A stretch of DNA of 64,000 nucleotides, from positions 578,547 through 642,546 of the forward strand of contig NZ_JAPDHX010000002.1 in assembly GCF_025972045.1 (NCBI RefSeq). Reading direction: 5' to 3'. Below the pieces are notes generated by a model. That model searched no databases. It worked only from the letters and a program-made list of their open reading frames with translations, and was not told where the DNA came from. Shown here one piece after another: positions 9,481 through 18,527 of this stretch. The DNA is from Micropruina sonneratiae. GTDB taxonomy: Bacteria; Actinomycetota; Actinomycetes; Propionibacteriales; Propionibacteriaceae. The first letter of the stretch is position 1, and each line of letters starts with the position of its first letter. The position numbers were made by a program, and so were the translations under genes.

Positions 9481-10713
9481 TCAGGCCTTGACCGGGACGG
9501 GGACGGGTGCCACCGATGCGCCCGGGGTGGCCTCGGGATGCCAGTCGGCGTTGACGTTGCCGGCGTGGACGGCGGTGCGGCGCGAGTGCAGCATCATCCA
9601 GCCGGTCAGTCCGACCAGCGCGGCGAACACGATCAGGACGCCGGCGTAGCCCCCGATGCCGTTGCCGACGAAGTAGCAGGCGGCGCCGACGAGGCCGGCC
9701 GCGGGGAGGGTGATGAACCAGGCCAGCACCATCCGCAACGCGACGCCCCAGCGGACGTCGGCACCCTTGCGGCCCAGGCCCGAGCCGAGGATCGAACCGG
9801 TCGCGACATGGGTGGTGGACAGGGCGAAGCCGAGGTGGCTGGAGGTGAGGATGACCGCGGCCGAGGACGCCTCTGCCGCCATCCCCTGCGGGGAGGAGAT
9901 CTCGACCAGGCCCTTGCCCAGGGTGCGGATGATCCGCCAGCCGCCGGTGTAGGTGCCGGCCGCGATCGCCAGCGCGCAGACCACCTTCACCCACAGCGGG
10001 ACGCTGGTGGTGTCGGTCCACGTGCCGTAGGCGATCAGGGCGAGGGTGATGACGCCCATGGTCTTCTGGGCGTCGTTCGTGCCGTGCGCCAGCGAGACCA
10101 GCGACGCCGTCCCGATCTGTCCCCAGCGGAAGCCTCCTTCGGCGTAGCGGGTGGCCACACCGGCGGTGATCCGGTAGACGAGCCAGGTGCCGATGGTCGC
10201 CACCAGGGCGGCGACGACCGGCGAGGCGAAGGCGGGCAGGATGACCTTGCCGAACACGCCGTCGAGCTTGGAGCCGTCGCCCATCCAGTTCACCCCGCCG
10301 AGCCCCAGCGCCGCCAGGGTCGAACCGATCAGGCCGCCGAACAGCGCATGGGAGGAACTCGAGGGCAGGCCCAGCAGCCAGGTCAGCAGATTCCACAGGA
10401 TGCCGCCGATCAGCCCACAGAAGACGATCATCAGCAGCGCGTGGCCGTTGTTGGCGAGGAACTCGGACTTGGGGGCGCCGGATGAGTCCTGGATCCTGAT
10501 CACCGCGTTGGTGACGGTCAGCGCCACTTCGACCGACAGGAACGCGCCGACGAGGTTGAGGACCGCGGACAACGCGACAGCGGCCTTGGGCTTGAGGGCA
10601 CCGGTTGCGATCGAGGTCGCCATCGCGTTGCCCGTGTCGTGAAAGCCATTGGTGAAGTCGAACGCAATGGCCGTGCCGATGACCAGGATCAGCAGGAGTA
10701 ACTCGAGTGTCAC
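9481..10713 (-). CDS. pitA: Low-affinity inorganic phosphate transporter (Pit family)
   Basis: A 410-residue multi-spanning protein of the PiT family, which takes up metal-phosphate complexes using the proton gradient. The family's duplicated signature is present: FTNGFHDTGNAMATSIATGA near residues 20-40 and SLAHGTNDAQKTMG in the second half. About ten membrane segments are evident. The GTG at 10713 begins just before the first helix; the upstream in-frame start adds a polar, unlikely head. Two small genes follow in the same operon. A CtpE-like calcium pump is encoded just beyond them, and PiT carriers move Ca/Mg-phosphate, so functional coupling is plausible. Confidence 0.92.
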   Translation of the reverse strand: MTLELLLLILVIGTAIAFDFTNGFHDTGNAMATSIATGALKPKAAVALSAVLNLVGAFLSVEVALTVTNAVIRIQDSSGAPKSEFLANNGHALLMIVFCGLIGGILWNLLTWLLGLPSSSSHALFGGLIGSTLAALGLGGVNWMGDGSKLDGVFGKVILPAFASPVVAALVATIGTWLVYRITAGVATRYAEGGFRWGQIGTASLVSLAHGTNDAQKTMGVITLALIAYGTWTDTTSVPLWVKVVCALAIAAGTYTGGWRIIRTLGKGLVEISSPQGMAAEASSAAVILTSSHLGFALSTTHVATGSILGSGLGRKGADVRWGVALRMVLAWFITLPAAGLVGAACYFVGNGIGGYAGVLIVFAALVGLTGWMMLHSRRTAVHAGNVNADWHPEATPGASVAPVPVPVKA

Positions 10714-10832
10714 GCGCTCAGCGTCGAGCCCCAGGATTAACGGGCGCTGTGGACCAGGTGAACAGAAGGTGTACAACCGCTGTGGTTCGGCAGAATTCCG
10801 GCCGCGCTCGGCGTCACTGCAGTGGGCCGCGC

Positions 10833-11036
10833 GGCCTGAAATGGGGACGGTTCCATTTCAGGCCAAACTCAGCCGGGTGGCCGGGGCGCCCCGGCCACTG
10901 CCACGAGGGCATCGCGGTTGACGCAGGAGCTCGGCCCGGTGGCCTGAATCGAACCGTCCCCGATTCAGGCCAATCTCAGATGGCAGATCGGGACGCCCGG
11001 GTCGTGGCCTGAAATGGAACCGTCCCCACAACGGGC
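10833..11036. repeat. Cluster of three palindromic repeats with a GGGGACGGTT core
   Basis: Copy 1 (10833-10864) has perfect 12-bp arms GGCCTGAAATGG/CCATTTCAGGCC around GGACGGTT. Copy 2 (10941-10971) has perfect 11-bp arms GGCCTGAATCG/CGATTCAGGCC around AACCGTCCC, so its core is inverted. Copy 3 (11006-11036) is degenerate. Copies 1 and 2 are each followed by AAxCTCAG and a GC-rich stretch; after copy 1 this is the 22-base perfect palindrome 10877-10898. The GGGGACGGTT(C) core is known from REP-like elements of many bacteria. The 407-base pit-ilvC gap contains no gene. Confidence 0.75.
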
Positions 11037-11045
11037 CGAGATGCA

Positions 11046-11085
11046 GAACGGGCGCGCACCCCCTCGTGGGGAGTGGCGCCCGTTC
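11046..11085 (-). terminator. Likely ilvBNC terminator hairpin
   Basis: Bases 11046-11055 (GAACGGGCGC) and 11076-11085 (GCGCCCGTTC) are exact complements and enclose a CCCC..GGGG inner pairing. The hairpin lies 36 bases downstream of the ilvC stop codon. There is no T tract. Confidence 0.5.
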
Positions 11086-11120
11086 CCGTGCGTCCCGGTG
11101 GTTGCGGGACGCAGGCTCAC

Positions 11121-12167
<1,047 letters not shown>

Positions 12168-12704
12168 CTAGTTGTTGCGCACTGGCGTGCGGATCTTGTC
12201 TGACTTGGAACGGTCGGTGAGCGACTTGCTGCCCCGGCCGAGCGCGACGAGGCCGGACTGGACGAGCTCGCGCACCCCGTACGGACGCAGCATCTCGAGC
12301 AGCGCCTCGAGCTTGTCGGGCGAACCGGTGGCCTCGATCGTCAGCGACTCGTTCTGGACGTCGACGGTCTTGCCCCGGAACAGCTGGACGATCTCGATGA
12401 TCTGGCTGCGGGTGGCGGGATCGGCCTTGAGCTTGATCAGCACCAGCTCGCGGCGCACCGCGTTGTCCTCGAGTTCGACGATCTTGAGCACCTCGACCAA
12501 CTTGTTCAGCTGCTTGGTGATCTGCTCGAGGAACTGCTGGTTGAGGACGCCGACCTGCAGGGTGATCCGGGACAGCTCGGGCCGCTCGGTAGGGCCGACC
12601 GCCAGGGACTCGATGTTGTAACCGCGTCGCGCGAACAGGCCGGCGATCCGGGCCAGGACGCCCGGCTTGTTCTCCACCAGCACGCTCAACGTGTGCGTGT
12701 TCAC
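12168..12704 (-). CDS. ilvN: Acetolactate synthase small (regulatory) subunit
   Basis: A 178-residue regulatory partner of IlvB, conferring valine feedback inhibition in this family. The N-terminal ACT domain (about 3-75) reads [21 protein letters not shown] then [16 protein letters not shown] conserved C-terminal ALS small-subunit domain follows (about 80-160). The GTG start at 12704 overlaps the ilvB stop in the four-base sequence GTGA, the usual arrangement for translational coupling of the two subunits. The tail after residue 160 is basic and less conserved. Confidence 0.96.
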   Translation of the reverse strand: MNTHTLSVLVENKPGVLARIAGLFARRGYNIESLAVGPTERPELSRITLQVGVLNQQFLEQITKQLNKLVEVLKIVELEDNAVRRELVLIKLKADPATRSQIIEIVQLFRGKTVDVQNESLTIEATGSPDKLEALLEMLRPYGVRELVQSGLVALGRGSKSLTDRSKSDKIRTPVRNN

Positions 12705-14449
12705 AGTTCTTCGTCCTCCCAGTCGGGCGCCAGGTCCTTGGCGATCTTGATGTCGTCGTTGCTGGTGCCGGCGGCCACCATCGGCCACACCATCGCATCC
12801 TTGTGCACCACGAACTCGACCACGACCGGCCGGTCGGTGATGGACAGCGCCTTGTTGATCACGGCGTCCACCTCGGAGGGATGCTCGGCGCGCAGGCCCA
12901 CCGCCCCCATCGCCTCGGCCAGCTTCTGGAAGTCCGGCACCCGCAGCGTCTTGAGGTCGGTGTTGGAGTAGCGCTGGCCGTAGAACAGCGTCTGCCACTG
13001 CCGCACCATGCCCAGGCTCTGGTTGTTGATCACCGCGATCTTGATCGGGATGCCCTCCAGCGCACAGGTGACCAGCTCCTGATTGGTCATCTGGAAGCAG
13101 CCGTCGCCGTCGATGCCCCACACGATCGCGTCGGGGGCACCCACCTGGGCCCCCATCGCGGCCGGCACGCAGTAGCCCATCGTTCCCGCGCCGCCGGAGT
13201 TGAGCCAGCGACCCGCCTTCTCGAACGGCAGCAGGTGCGCCGACCACATCTGGTGCTGGCCCACGCCCGCGGCGTAGAAGGCGTCCGGTCCGGTCAACTC
13301 GCCAATGCGCTTGATCACGTACTCGGGCGAGAGCATGCCCTCGTGGGTGGGCTCGGTCGGCACCTGGTACTTGGCCTTGATGGCCCCCAGGTAGCGCCGC
13401 CACGCCACGTAGTCGGGCAGGTCGGCGCCCCGCAGGACGCCGTTCAGTTCGGCGATCACGTTGCGGACGTCGCCGACGATCGGCACGTCGGCCAGCCGGT
13501 TCTTGCTGATCTCGGCCGGGTCGATGTCGGCGTGGATGACCTTGGCGCCGGGCGCGAAGCTGTCCAGCCTGCCGGTCACCCGGTCGTCGAAGCGGGTGCC
13601 CAGTGCGATCAGCAGATCGGCCCGCTGCAGCGCGCCCACCGCCGCGACGGTGCCGTGCATGCCCGGCATGCCCATGTTCAACTCGTGGCTGTCGGGGACG
13701 GCGCCGCGCGCCATCAGGGTGGTCACCACGGGGATGCCGGTGATCTCCACCAGCTTCGCCAGCTCGTCGGCCGCGCCGGCCTTGATCACGCCGCCGCCGA
13801 TGTAGAGCACCGGGCGACTCGCCTCGGCGATCAGCCGGGCGGCCTCGCGGATCTGCTTGACGTGCGGCTGGGTGACCGGGTGGTAGCCGGGCAGGTCGAT
13901 GGTCTCGGGCCAGACGAACGGCGCTGCGGTGGCCAGGGCGTCCTTGGCGATGTCGACCAGCACCGGCCCGGGGCGTCCGGTCTTGGCGATGTGGAAGGCC
14001 GCCGCGATCGCGGCGGGGATGTCCTCGGCCTTGGTGATCAGGAAGCTGTGCTTGGTGATGGGGAACGTGATGCCCCGGATGTCCGCCTCCTGGAAGGCGT
14101 CGGTGCCGATCGAACTGCTGCCGACCTGGCCGGTGACGGCGACGATCGGAACCGAATCCATGTAGGCGTCGGCGATGGCCGTGACCAGGTTGGTCGCGCC
14201 GGGGCCGGAGGTCGCCATGCAGACGCCGACCTTGCCGGTGGCCAGCGCGTAGCCCTCGGCGGCGTGCCCCGCGCCCTGCTCGTGGCGCACCAGGATGTGC
14301 CGGATCAGCTTCGACTGGGCGAGCGGGTCGTAGGCCGGCAGGATCGCGCCGCCGGGGATGCCGAAGATGACCTCTACCCCCACCCGCTCCAGGGACTCGA
14401 CGAGGGCTTCGGCCCCGGTCAGCATCGGTGGCGCAATGGTCTCGGTCAT
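12701..14449 (-). CDS. ilvB: Acetolactate synthase large (catalytic) subunit
   Basis: A 582-residue ThDP- and FAD-dependent enzyme that condenses pyruvate to acetolactate or, with 2-oxobutyrate, to acetohydroxybutyrate. The ThDP-activating glutamate lies in [15 protein letters not shown]. The FAD-domain phrase [11 protein letters not shown] is present, and the ThDP/Mg site appears as [14 protein letters not shown] with [12 protein letters not shown] after it. It is the anabolic form: it has the FAD domain and a paired ilvN. The ATG at 14449 has an AAAGGGG just upstream. Expression should depend on the leader peptide and attenuator between 14492 and 14625. Confidence 0.97.
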   Translation of the reverse strand: MTETIAPPMLTGAEALVESLERVGVEVIFGIPGGAILPAYDPLAQSKLIRHILVRHEQGAGHAAEGYALATGKVGVCMATSGPGATNLVTAIADAYMDSVPIVAVTGQVGSSSIGTDAFQEADIRGITFPITKHSFLITKAEDIPAAIAAAFHIAKTGRPGPVLVDIAKDALATAAPFVWPETIDLPGYHPVTQPHVKQIREAARLIAEASRPVLYIGGGVIKAGAADELAKLVEITGIPVVTTLMARGAVPDSHELNMGMPGMHGTVAAVGALQRADLLIALGTRFDDRVTGRLDSFAPGAKVIHADIDPAEISKNRLADVPIVGDVRNVIAELNGVLRGADLPDYVAWRRYLGAIKAKYQVPTEPTHEGMLSPEYVIKRIGELTGPDAFYAAGVGQHQMWSAHLLPFEKAGRWLNSGGAGTMGYCVPAAMGAQVGAPDAIVWGIDGDGCFQMTNQELVTCALEGIPIKIAVINNQSLGMVRQWQTLFYGQRYSNTDLKTLRVPDFQKLAEAMGAVGLRAEHPSEVDAVINKALSITDRPVVVEFVVHKDAMVWPMVAAGTSNDDIKIAKDLAPDWEDEEL

Positions 14450-14491
14450 CGTGACCCCTTTCTGGATACGGGTTGGCGGGTTCCCTGCATG

Positions 14492-14522
14492 AAAAAACCC
14501 CCGCTGCGTCGGCAGGCGAGGG
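14492..14522 (-). terminator. ilvB leader attenuator terminator
   Basis: On the minus strand the arm CCCTCGCCTGC (14522-14512) pairs with GCAGCGGGGG (14507-14498) around the loop CGAC. This gives about ten pairs with one bulged C and one G-U pair. Six T residues follow directly (14497-14492). It is a textbook intrinsic terminator lying 43 bases before the ilvB start codon. Confidence 0.88.
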
Positions 14523-14523
14523 T

Positions 14524-14559
14524 GCGTGTCGGTCGACTAATCGGCGTCGGCTGACACGC
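14524..14559 (-). promoter_or_regulatory. ilvB leader upstream hairpin
   Basis: GCGTGTC (14559-14553), which starts right after the leader stop codon, is complementary to GACACGC (14530-14524), forming the base of a hairpin that ends two bases before the terminator stem. Its inner part contains GCCGACGC, which recurs as CCGACGC in the terminator, so the two structures may compete. A pause or antiterminator role is inferred from position. Confidence 0.6.
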
Positions 14560-14589
14560 TCACGAAAGTACGAGGAAGAAAATCCGCAC
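14560..14589 (-). CDS. ilvL: ilvB operon leader peptide MRIFFLVLS
   Basis: A 9-codon frame GTG-CGG-ATT-TTC-TTC-CTC-GTA-CTT-TCG-TGA lies directly downstream of a promoter. It encodes Ile, Leu, Val and Leu among nine residues, covering all three end products of the pathway. The GTG sits 6 bases after the -10 box, so the peptide is probably read from a leaderless RNA. Slow translation over the Ile/Leu/Val codons would favour the antiterminated form of the downstream structures, as in known ilv attenuators of Corynebacterium and Streptomyces. The peptide has no other expected role. Confidence 0.85.
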   Translation of the reverse strand: MRIFFLVLS

Positions 14590-14595
14590 GAGGAC

Positions 14596-14625
14596 AGTTT
14601 TGGCCGCGCCCCGCCGGGGTGTCAA
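14596..14625 (-). promoter_or_regulatory. ilvBNC promoter
   Basis: A perfect -35 TTGACA (14625-14620) is followed after 18 bases by AAAACT (14601-14596) as the probable -10. Initiation would be at or within a base or two of the leader GTG at 14589. No repressor operator is obvious. Confidence 0.7.
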
Positions 14626-14790
14626 CCTCGCCGCGCCCATTTCCAGGATGTGGACGCCGCGTCCACCCCTCGGCCCGGCTTGCTGGGCGGACCGGACGGT
14701 CCCGGCAACGCCGCACCATTGCCCGAACGCACCCGGATGCCCGGGCCGGCCGCCGGATCCCGCGGGGCGCCGCTCGTTCCGCCGGCGCGA

Positions 14791-15099
14791 CTAGGTCAGG
14801 AAGCGCCCACCCAGGCCGTGGGCGGCGTCGGCGATCCGGTGGGCCAGTTCGACGTCGAGCTGGGTCACGCCACCCTTGGAGTGGGTGCTGAGCCGCCAGT
14901 ATGTGGTGCGCCACCGGATATCGATGTCGGGGTGGTGGTTCGTCGCCTCGGCGTCGGCGGCGACGGCGTCCACCAGGGCGATCGCGGCCGGGAAGTCGGG
15001 TGCCTCCACCGACGCCACCAGGGCGTCCCCCTCACGGGACCAGCCGGGCAGGTCGGTCAGTTGGCGGGTGATCTCGTCGTCGTCGAGGAGTCGGCTCAT
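14791..15099 (-). CDS. Pterin-4a-carbinolamine dehydratase family protein
   Basis: A 102-residue protein of the PCD/DCoH family. The active-site pattern is clear: EATNHHPDIDIRWRTTYWRLSTHSKGGVTQLD, with the H-H-P of the family signature, then the conserved DVELAHRIA helix. The enzyme dehydrates 4a-hydroxytetrahydropterin; in bacteria lacking phenylalanine hydroxylase it may serve molybdopterin or other roles. No pterin-related gene is adjacent. It reads from ATG 15099 and is divergent from the SpoIID-like gene. Confidence 0.88.
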   Translation of the reverse strand: MSRLLDDDEITRQLTDLPGWSREGDALVASVEAPDFPAAIALVDAVAADAEATNHHPDIDIRWRTTYWRLSTHSKGGVTQLDVELAHRIADAAHGLGGRFLT

Positions 15100-15254
15100 G
15101 CCGCCATTGTGCTCCCCGACCCGGTTCCCTCCCCCGCCCGGCCCGGCGCACTCGACCTCTGGTCACGACTCGGCGTCCGCCTGGCCGCCAACGGTTGTGC
15201 CCGGCGCCGCATCCGGGTGACCATGTCCGGATCCGTCCCCCGAAGGTGAACACC

Positions 15255-16835
15255 ATGTCGCGAGCCGCAGCGGTCCCTCCCGTCCGACCCCGCCCCGAGA
15301 GCCGGGGCCGGCCCCGCCGGTGGGCGTCCGCACTGGCCGGCCTGTGTCTCGTGGCCGCCGGACTGGACGCCGCAACCCCGCCCGCGCGGGCCGACGAGGC
15401 GGTCACCCCGGTCAACTCCTATCTGGTGATCACCGGCTCCGGGTGGGGACACGGCATCGGCATGTCCCAGTACGGCGCCTACGGCGCAGCGGTGGCCGGG
15501 CTCAGCTACCGAGAGATTCTCGCGTTCTACTACCCGGGCACGACCCTCGCATCACTCAAGGCGGGCAACACGATCAAGGTCTGGGTCAGCGCCGACACCG
15601 ACTCGATGCTGAACGTGGTGCCCGAGAAGGGGCTTCGGGTCCGCGACTCGGCCGGCGCGAAGGCCACCCTGCCCACCGGGTCGAGATACCGGCAGTGGCG
15701 GATCGTGCGGTCCGGCTCGAAGCGGGTGCTGCAGTACTACAGCACGGCGGGCGTGTGGGTGAGGAAGACGGTCGCGCTCGACTCGGGTCGGGTGTGGAGC
15801 TTCGACAACCCGACCCGGGCGATCGTGAAGCTGCGGCTGCCCGGCGGCGGCAACCGGGACTATCGCGGGTCGGTGGCGCTGCGCTTCTACGGCTCGGGCG
15901 CGCGCACGGTGAACACCGTGCCGATGGAGGACTACCTGCGCGGCGTCGTCCCCAGCGAGATGCCGACCGAGTGGGCGAAGGCCGCGGTACAGGCTCAGTC
16001 CGTCGCGGCGAGGTCGTACGCGGCGCGCTTCCAGGCGAACCCGCAGCTGTCGATCTACGACCTGTGCGACACCATCTCGTGCCAGGTGTACCAGGGGCAG
16101 GATTACGAAACATCGGGCGGAAACGCAGCGGTCGCGGCGACGGCCGACCGCATCCTCAAGGCGGGTTCGGCTATCGCGCTGACCATGTTCTCCTCGAGCA
16201 ACGGCGGGCACACGGCGTCCGGGGGGACGTCGTACCTGGTGGCCAAACCCGATCCCTACGACGGCCGGATGAAGAACCAGAAATGGTCGACCTGGTTCTC
16301 CTCGACCGCGGTCGAGCAGCGTTACCCGGCCGTCGGCAGTCTGCGCAGCGTCAGGGTGTCGGCCCGGGACGGCGCGGGCGCGTGGGGCGGCCGGGCCGAG
16401 ACGGTGGTGATCACGGGCAGCCGCGGCACGGTCAGCGTCAGCGGCGCGGCGTTCCGGGCCGCCTTCGGCCTGCGCGAGCGGTTGTTCGCGGTGTACGGCG
16501 GGCTCAAGCCGGGCACCGGCAACCACGAACGCTGGCAGGGCGAGCTGGGCGGTACCACCGGACGCCTCGGCGGGCCGAGCGCCAGCGAGGTGAAGGTGGC
16601 CGGCGGGCTGTTCGCCCCCTTCGAGGAAGGCGAACTGTACTGGTCGAAGGCGACCGGGTCGCGTCGGCTGTCCGGACGGGCGGCGTCCGTGTACCGCTCG
16701 GCGGGCGGTCCGGCCGGTACCCTGGGCTTCCCGACCGCCGACGTGAAGAAGACCAGCACCGGCACCCTGTCGAGGTTTCAGCACGGAACGATCACCTGCC
16801 TGACCGGCGGTGGCTGCACCGTGCGGGTGAGCTGA
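15255..16835 (+). CDS. Secreted SpoIID/LytB-domain protein with LGFP-like repeats
   Basis: A 526-residue secreted protein. A basic N-region and a hydrophobic helix (about 27-42) ending TPPARADEA give a signal peptide of roughly 47 residues. GSGWGHGIGMSQYGAYGAA follows at once, then SYREILAFYYPGTTL. The core has MEDYLRGVVPSEMPTEWAKA and QAQSVAARSYA, the amidase-enhancer/lytic motifs of SpoIID/LytB. The last 100 residues contain LGGPSASE and AGTLGFPTAD, recalling LGFP wall-binding repeats. The GHGxGMSQ motif precedes the YLRGVV motif, the reverse of Bacillus SpoIID but common in actinobacterial members as I recall. A role in peptidoglycan remodelling outside the membrane is likely. The ATG at 15255 has AAGGTG upstream. 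Confidence 0.85.
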   Translation: MSRAAAVPPVRPRPESRGRPRRWASALAGLCLVAAGLDAATPPARADEAVTPVNSYLVITGSGWGHGIGMSQYGAYGAAVAGLSYREILAFYYPGTTLASLKAGNTIKVWVSADTDSMLNVVPEKGLRVRDSAGAKATLPTGSRYRQWRIVRSGSKRVLQYYSTAGVWVRKTVALDSGRVWSFDNPTRAIVKLRLPGGGNRDYRGSVALRFYGSGARTVNTVPMEDYLRGVVPSEMPTEWAKAAVQAQSVAARSYAARFQANPQLSIYDLCDTISCQVYQGQDYETSGGNAAVAATADRILKAGSAIALTMFSSSNGGHTASGGTSYLVAKPDPYDGRMKNQKWSTWFSSTAVEQRYPAVGSLRSVRVSARDGAGAWGGRAETVVITGSRGTVSVSGAAFRAAFGLRERLFAVYGGLKPGTGNHERWQGELGGTTGRLGGPSASEVKVAGGLFAPFEEGELYWSKATGSRRLSGRAASVYRSAGGPAGTLGFPTADVKKTSTGTLSRFQHGTITCLTGGGCTVRVS

Positions 16836-16875
16836 CCGCCGGCGTCCGCGGGTCGCCCCCGGCGCGCGCGTGCGG

Positions 16876-17271
16876 TCAGTGAGTGAGGGCCGCCTGAACC
16901 TCGTCGAGGTCGTCGGCGGCGCCCCGATCGAACAGGGTGCGCAGGCCGGCGTCGTCTGCGTAGCGGGGCACCAGGTGCACGTGCAGGTGGAAGATCTCCT
17001 GCCCGGCCACCGCGCCGGAGCTGGAGAGCATGTTGAGGCCGTCGGCCGCCAGCCTGTCGGCCAGCAGCCGGGCGGTGGCGCTGATCGCCGGCGCGATCTC
17101 GGTCAGCACCTCACCGGCGGCCAGCAGGTCATCGACGTGACGCCTGGGGATGACCAGCGTGTGGCCCCGCTTCCACGGGTTGATGTCGAGAAAGGCGATC
17201 GCGTGATCGTCGGCATAGACCTGGCGCGACGGGATCTCGCCGGCGACGATCGAGCAGAACAGGCAGGCCAT
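16876..17271 (-). CDS. HIT family nucleotide-binding protein
   Basis: A 131-residue histidine-triad protein. The triad HLHVHLV is at 95-101, with H95, H97 and H99, preceded by GQEIF. The N-terminal CLFCSIVAGEIPS and the middle GHTLVIPRRHVDDL are standard for the HinT branch. These enzymes hydrolyse AMP-lysine or other adenosine phosphoramidates; the physiological substrate is not identifiable. ATG 17271 gives the standard MACLFC start. It converges with the SpoIID-like gene. Confidence 0.9.
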   Translation of the reverse strand: MACLFCSIVAGEIPSRQVYADDHAIAFLDINPWKRGHTLVIPRRHVDDLLAAGEVLTEIAPAISATARLLADRLAADGLNMLSSSGAVAGQEIFHLHVHLVPRYADDAGLRTLFDRGAADDLDEVQAALTH

Positions 17272-17663
17272 GTCCCGCAATCTAGCGCCACTCCCCCGAC
17301 CGCGACGGCGGTGATGAAGCGGGCCGGGCCGATGATCCGACCCATCGCCGCGAGCGGCCCCAGCTCGCCGCCGGCACCGACCTCAGCATCGTCGCCAGCG
17401 GTGCGCCTAGGAGACCCACCGGTCGGCGCTGCTCGAGCAGCGGTTGCAGCCGATGATCCCTGCCCTCGACCCGCATTCTGGGCAGCGTGCTGCCCGACGA
17501 CGTGAACGACCTGGGTCCGGCCGCCGGCTGAGGGTTCGGCCCGGACTCGTCCCTCGACCAGCGCACGCTGGTCATTCCCGGGCTTACCCCGGGGATCTCT
17601 GCCCGCCGTGGGCGCACGAGTGCGATCCCGGCGTCGCCGGGATGACGAGGGCCGGTTCTCGTC
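17272..17663. repeat. Gene-free interval with GTCATCCCGG-family repeats
   Basis: This 392-base gap has no credible gene. Two members of the dispersed palindromic family lie at its hisF-proximal end: GTCATTCCCGGG-CTTA-CCCCGGGGATC (from 17571) and GATCCCGGCG-T-CGCCGGGATGACG (from 17623). The rest is GC-rich with short open frames broken by stops; a decayed gene cannot be excluded but I see no family resemblance. Confidence 0.6.
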
Positions 17664-18440
17664 CTACCCGGCGACGAGCCGGCGCACCGGGAAGCCGGCC
17701 TCGGCCAGGGCGTCCTTCACCTCGGCGATGCTCAGCGTGCCGTAGTGGAAGACCGACGCCGCGAGTACGGCGTCCGCCCCGGCCCGGGCGGCGTCCACGA
17801 AGTGCTGCACGGCGCCGGCTCCCCCGGAGGCGATCACCGGGACGTCGACCACCGCGCGCACCGCTTCGATCATCGGCAGGTCGAAGCCGTTGGTGGTGCC
17901 GTCGGCGTCCATCGAGTTGAGCAGGATCTCCCCCGCCCCACGGTCGACGGCCTCACGGACCCACTCCAGGGCGTCCAGGCCGGCCGACGCGCGTCCGCCG
18001 TGGGTGGTCACTCCGTAGCCGGACGGCTGCCCCGCCTCGCGCCGGGCATCCAGGGAGAGCACCAGCACCTGGTTGCCGAAGCGTTCGGCGATCTCGTCGA
18101 TGGCACCCGGCCGGTTGATCGCGCCGGTGTTGATGCCGACCTTGTCGGCGCCGGTGCGCAGCAGCGTGTCGACGTCGGCCACCGAGCGCACTCCCCCGCC
18201 GACACACAGCGGGATGAACACCGTCTCGGCGGTTCGGCGGACCATGTCGTGGGTGGTCTCGCGGCCCTGGTGCGAGGCGGAGATGTCGAGGAACGTGAGC
18301 TCGTCGGCACCCGCCTCACCGTAGGTCGCGGCCAGCTCGACCGGGTCGCCTGCGTCGCGCAGGTTGAGGAAGTTGACGCCCTTTACCACCCGGCCGTCGT
18401 GGACGTCCAGGCACGGGATGACGCGGATCGCGACGCTCAT
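17664..18440 (-). CDS. hisF: Imidazole glycerol-phosphate synthase cyclase subunit
   Basis: A 258-residue (beta/alpha)8 barrel that makes IGP and AICAR from PRFAR using ammonia from HisH in histidine synthesis. The catalytic Asp12 lies in [16 protein letters not shown] and the second catalytic aspartate in [11 protein letters not shown]. The two half-barrel phosphate motifs are [10 protein letters not shown] and [16 protein letters not shown] 18440 yields the exact family terminus. No other his gene is nearby, so it stands apart from a his operon in this window. Confidence 0.96.
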   Translation of the reverse strand: MSVAIRVIPCLDVHDGRVVKGVNFLNLRDAGDPVELAATYGEAGADELTFLDISASHQGRETTHDMVRRTAETVFIPLCVGGGVRSVADVDTLLRTGADKVGINTGAINRPGAIDEIAERFGNQVLVLSLDARREAGQPSGYGVTTHGGRASAGLDALEWVREAVDRGAGEILLNSMDADGTTNGFDLPMIEAVRAVVDVPVIASGGAGAVQHFVDAARAGADAVLAASVFHYGTLSIAEVKDALAEAGFPVRRLVAG

Positions 18441-18527
18441 GGGCGTCAGCGTAATGGTGCGTCCTGCCCCCGGATGCCCGCCGGCCGGCCGTGGGCGCAT
18501 GGCCTCGCCCGGCCCCCCGCTGTGAGG

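Noticed and set aside
17281..17560. A decayed gene between the HIT gene and hisF
   Set aside because: Short frames end within 20-60 codons in all phases and none resembles a known family; only the repeats are supportable.
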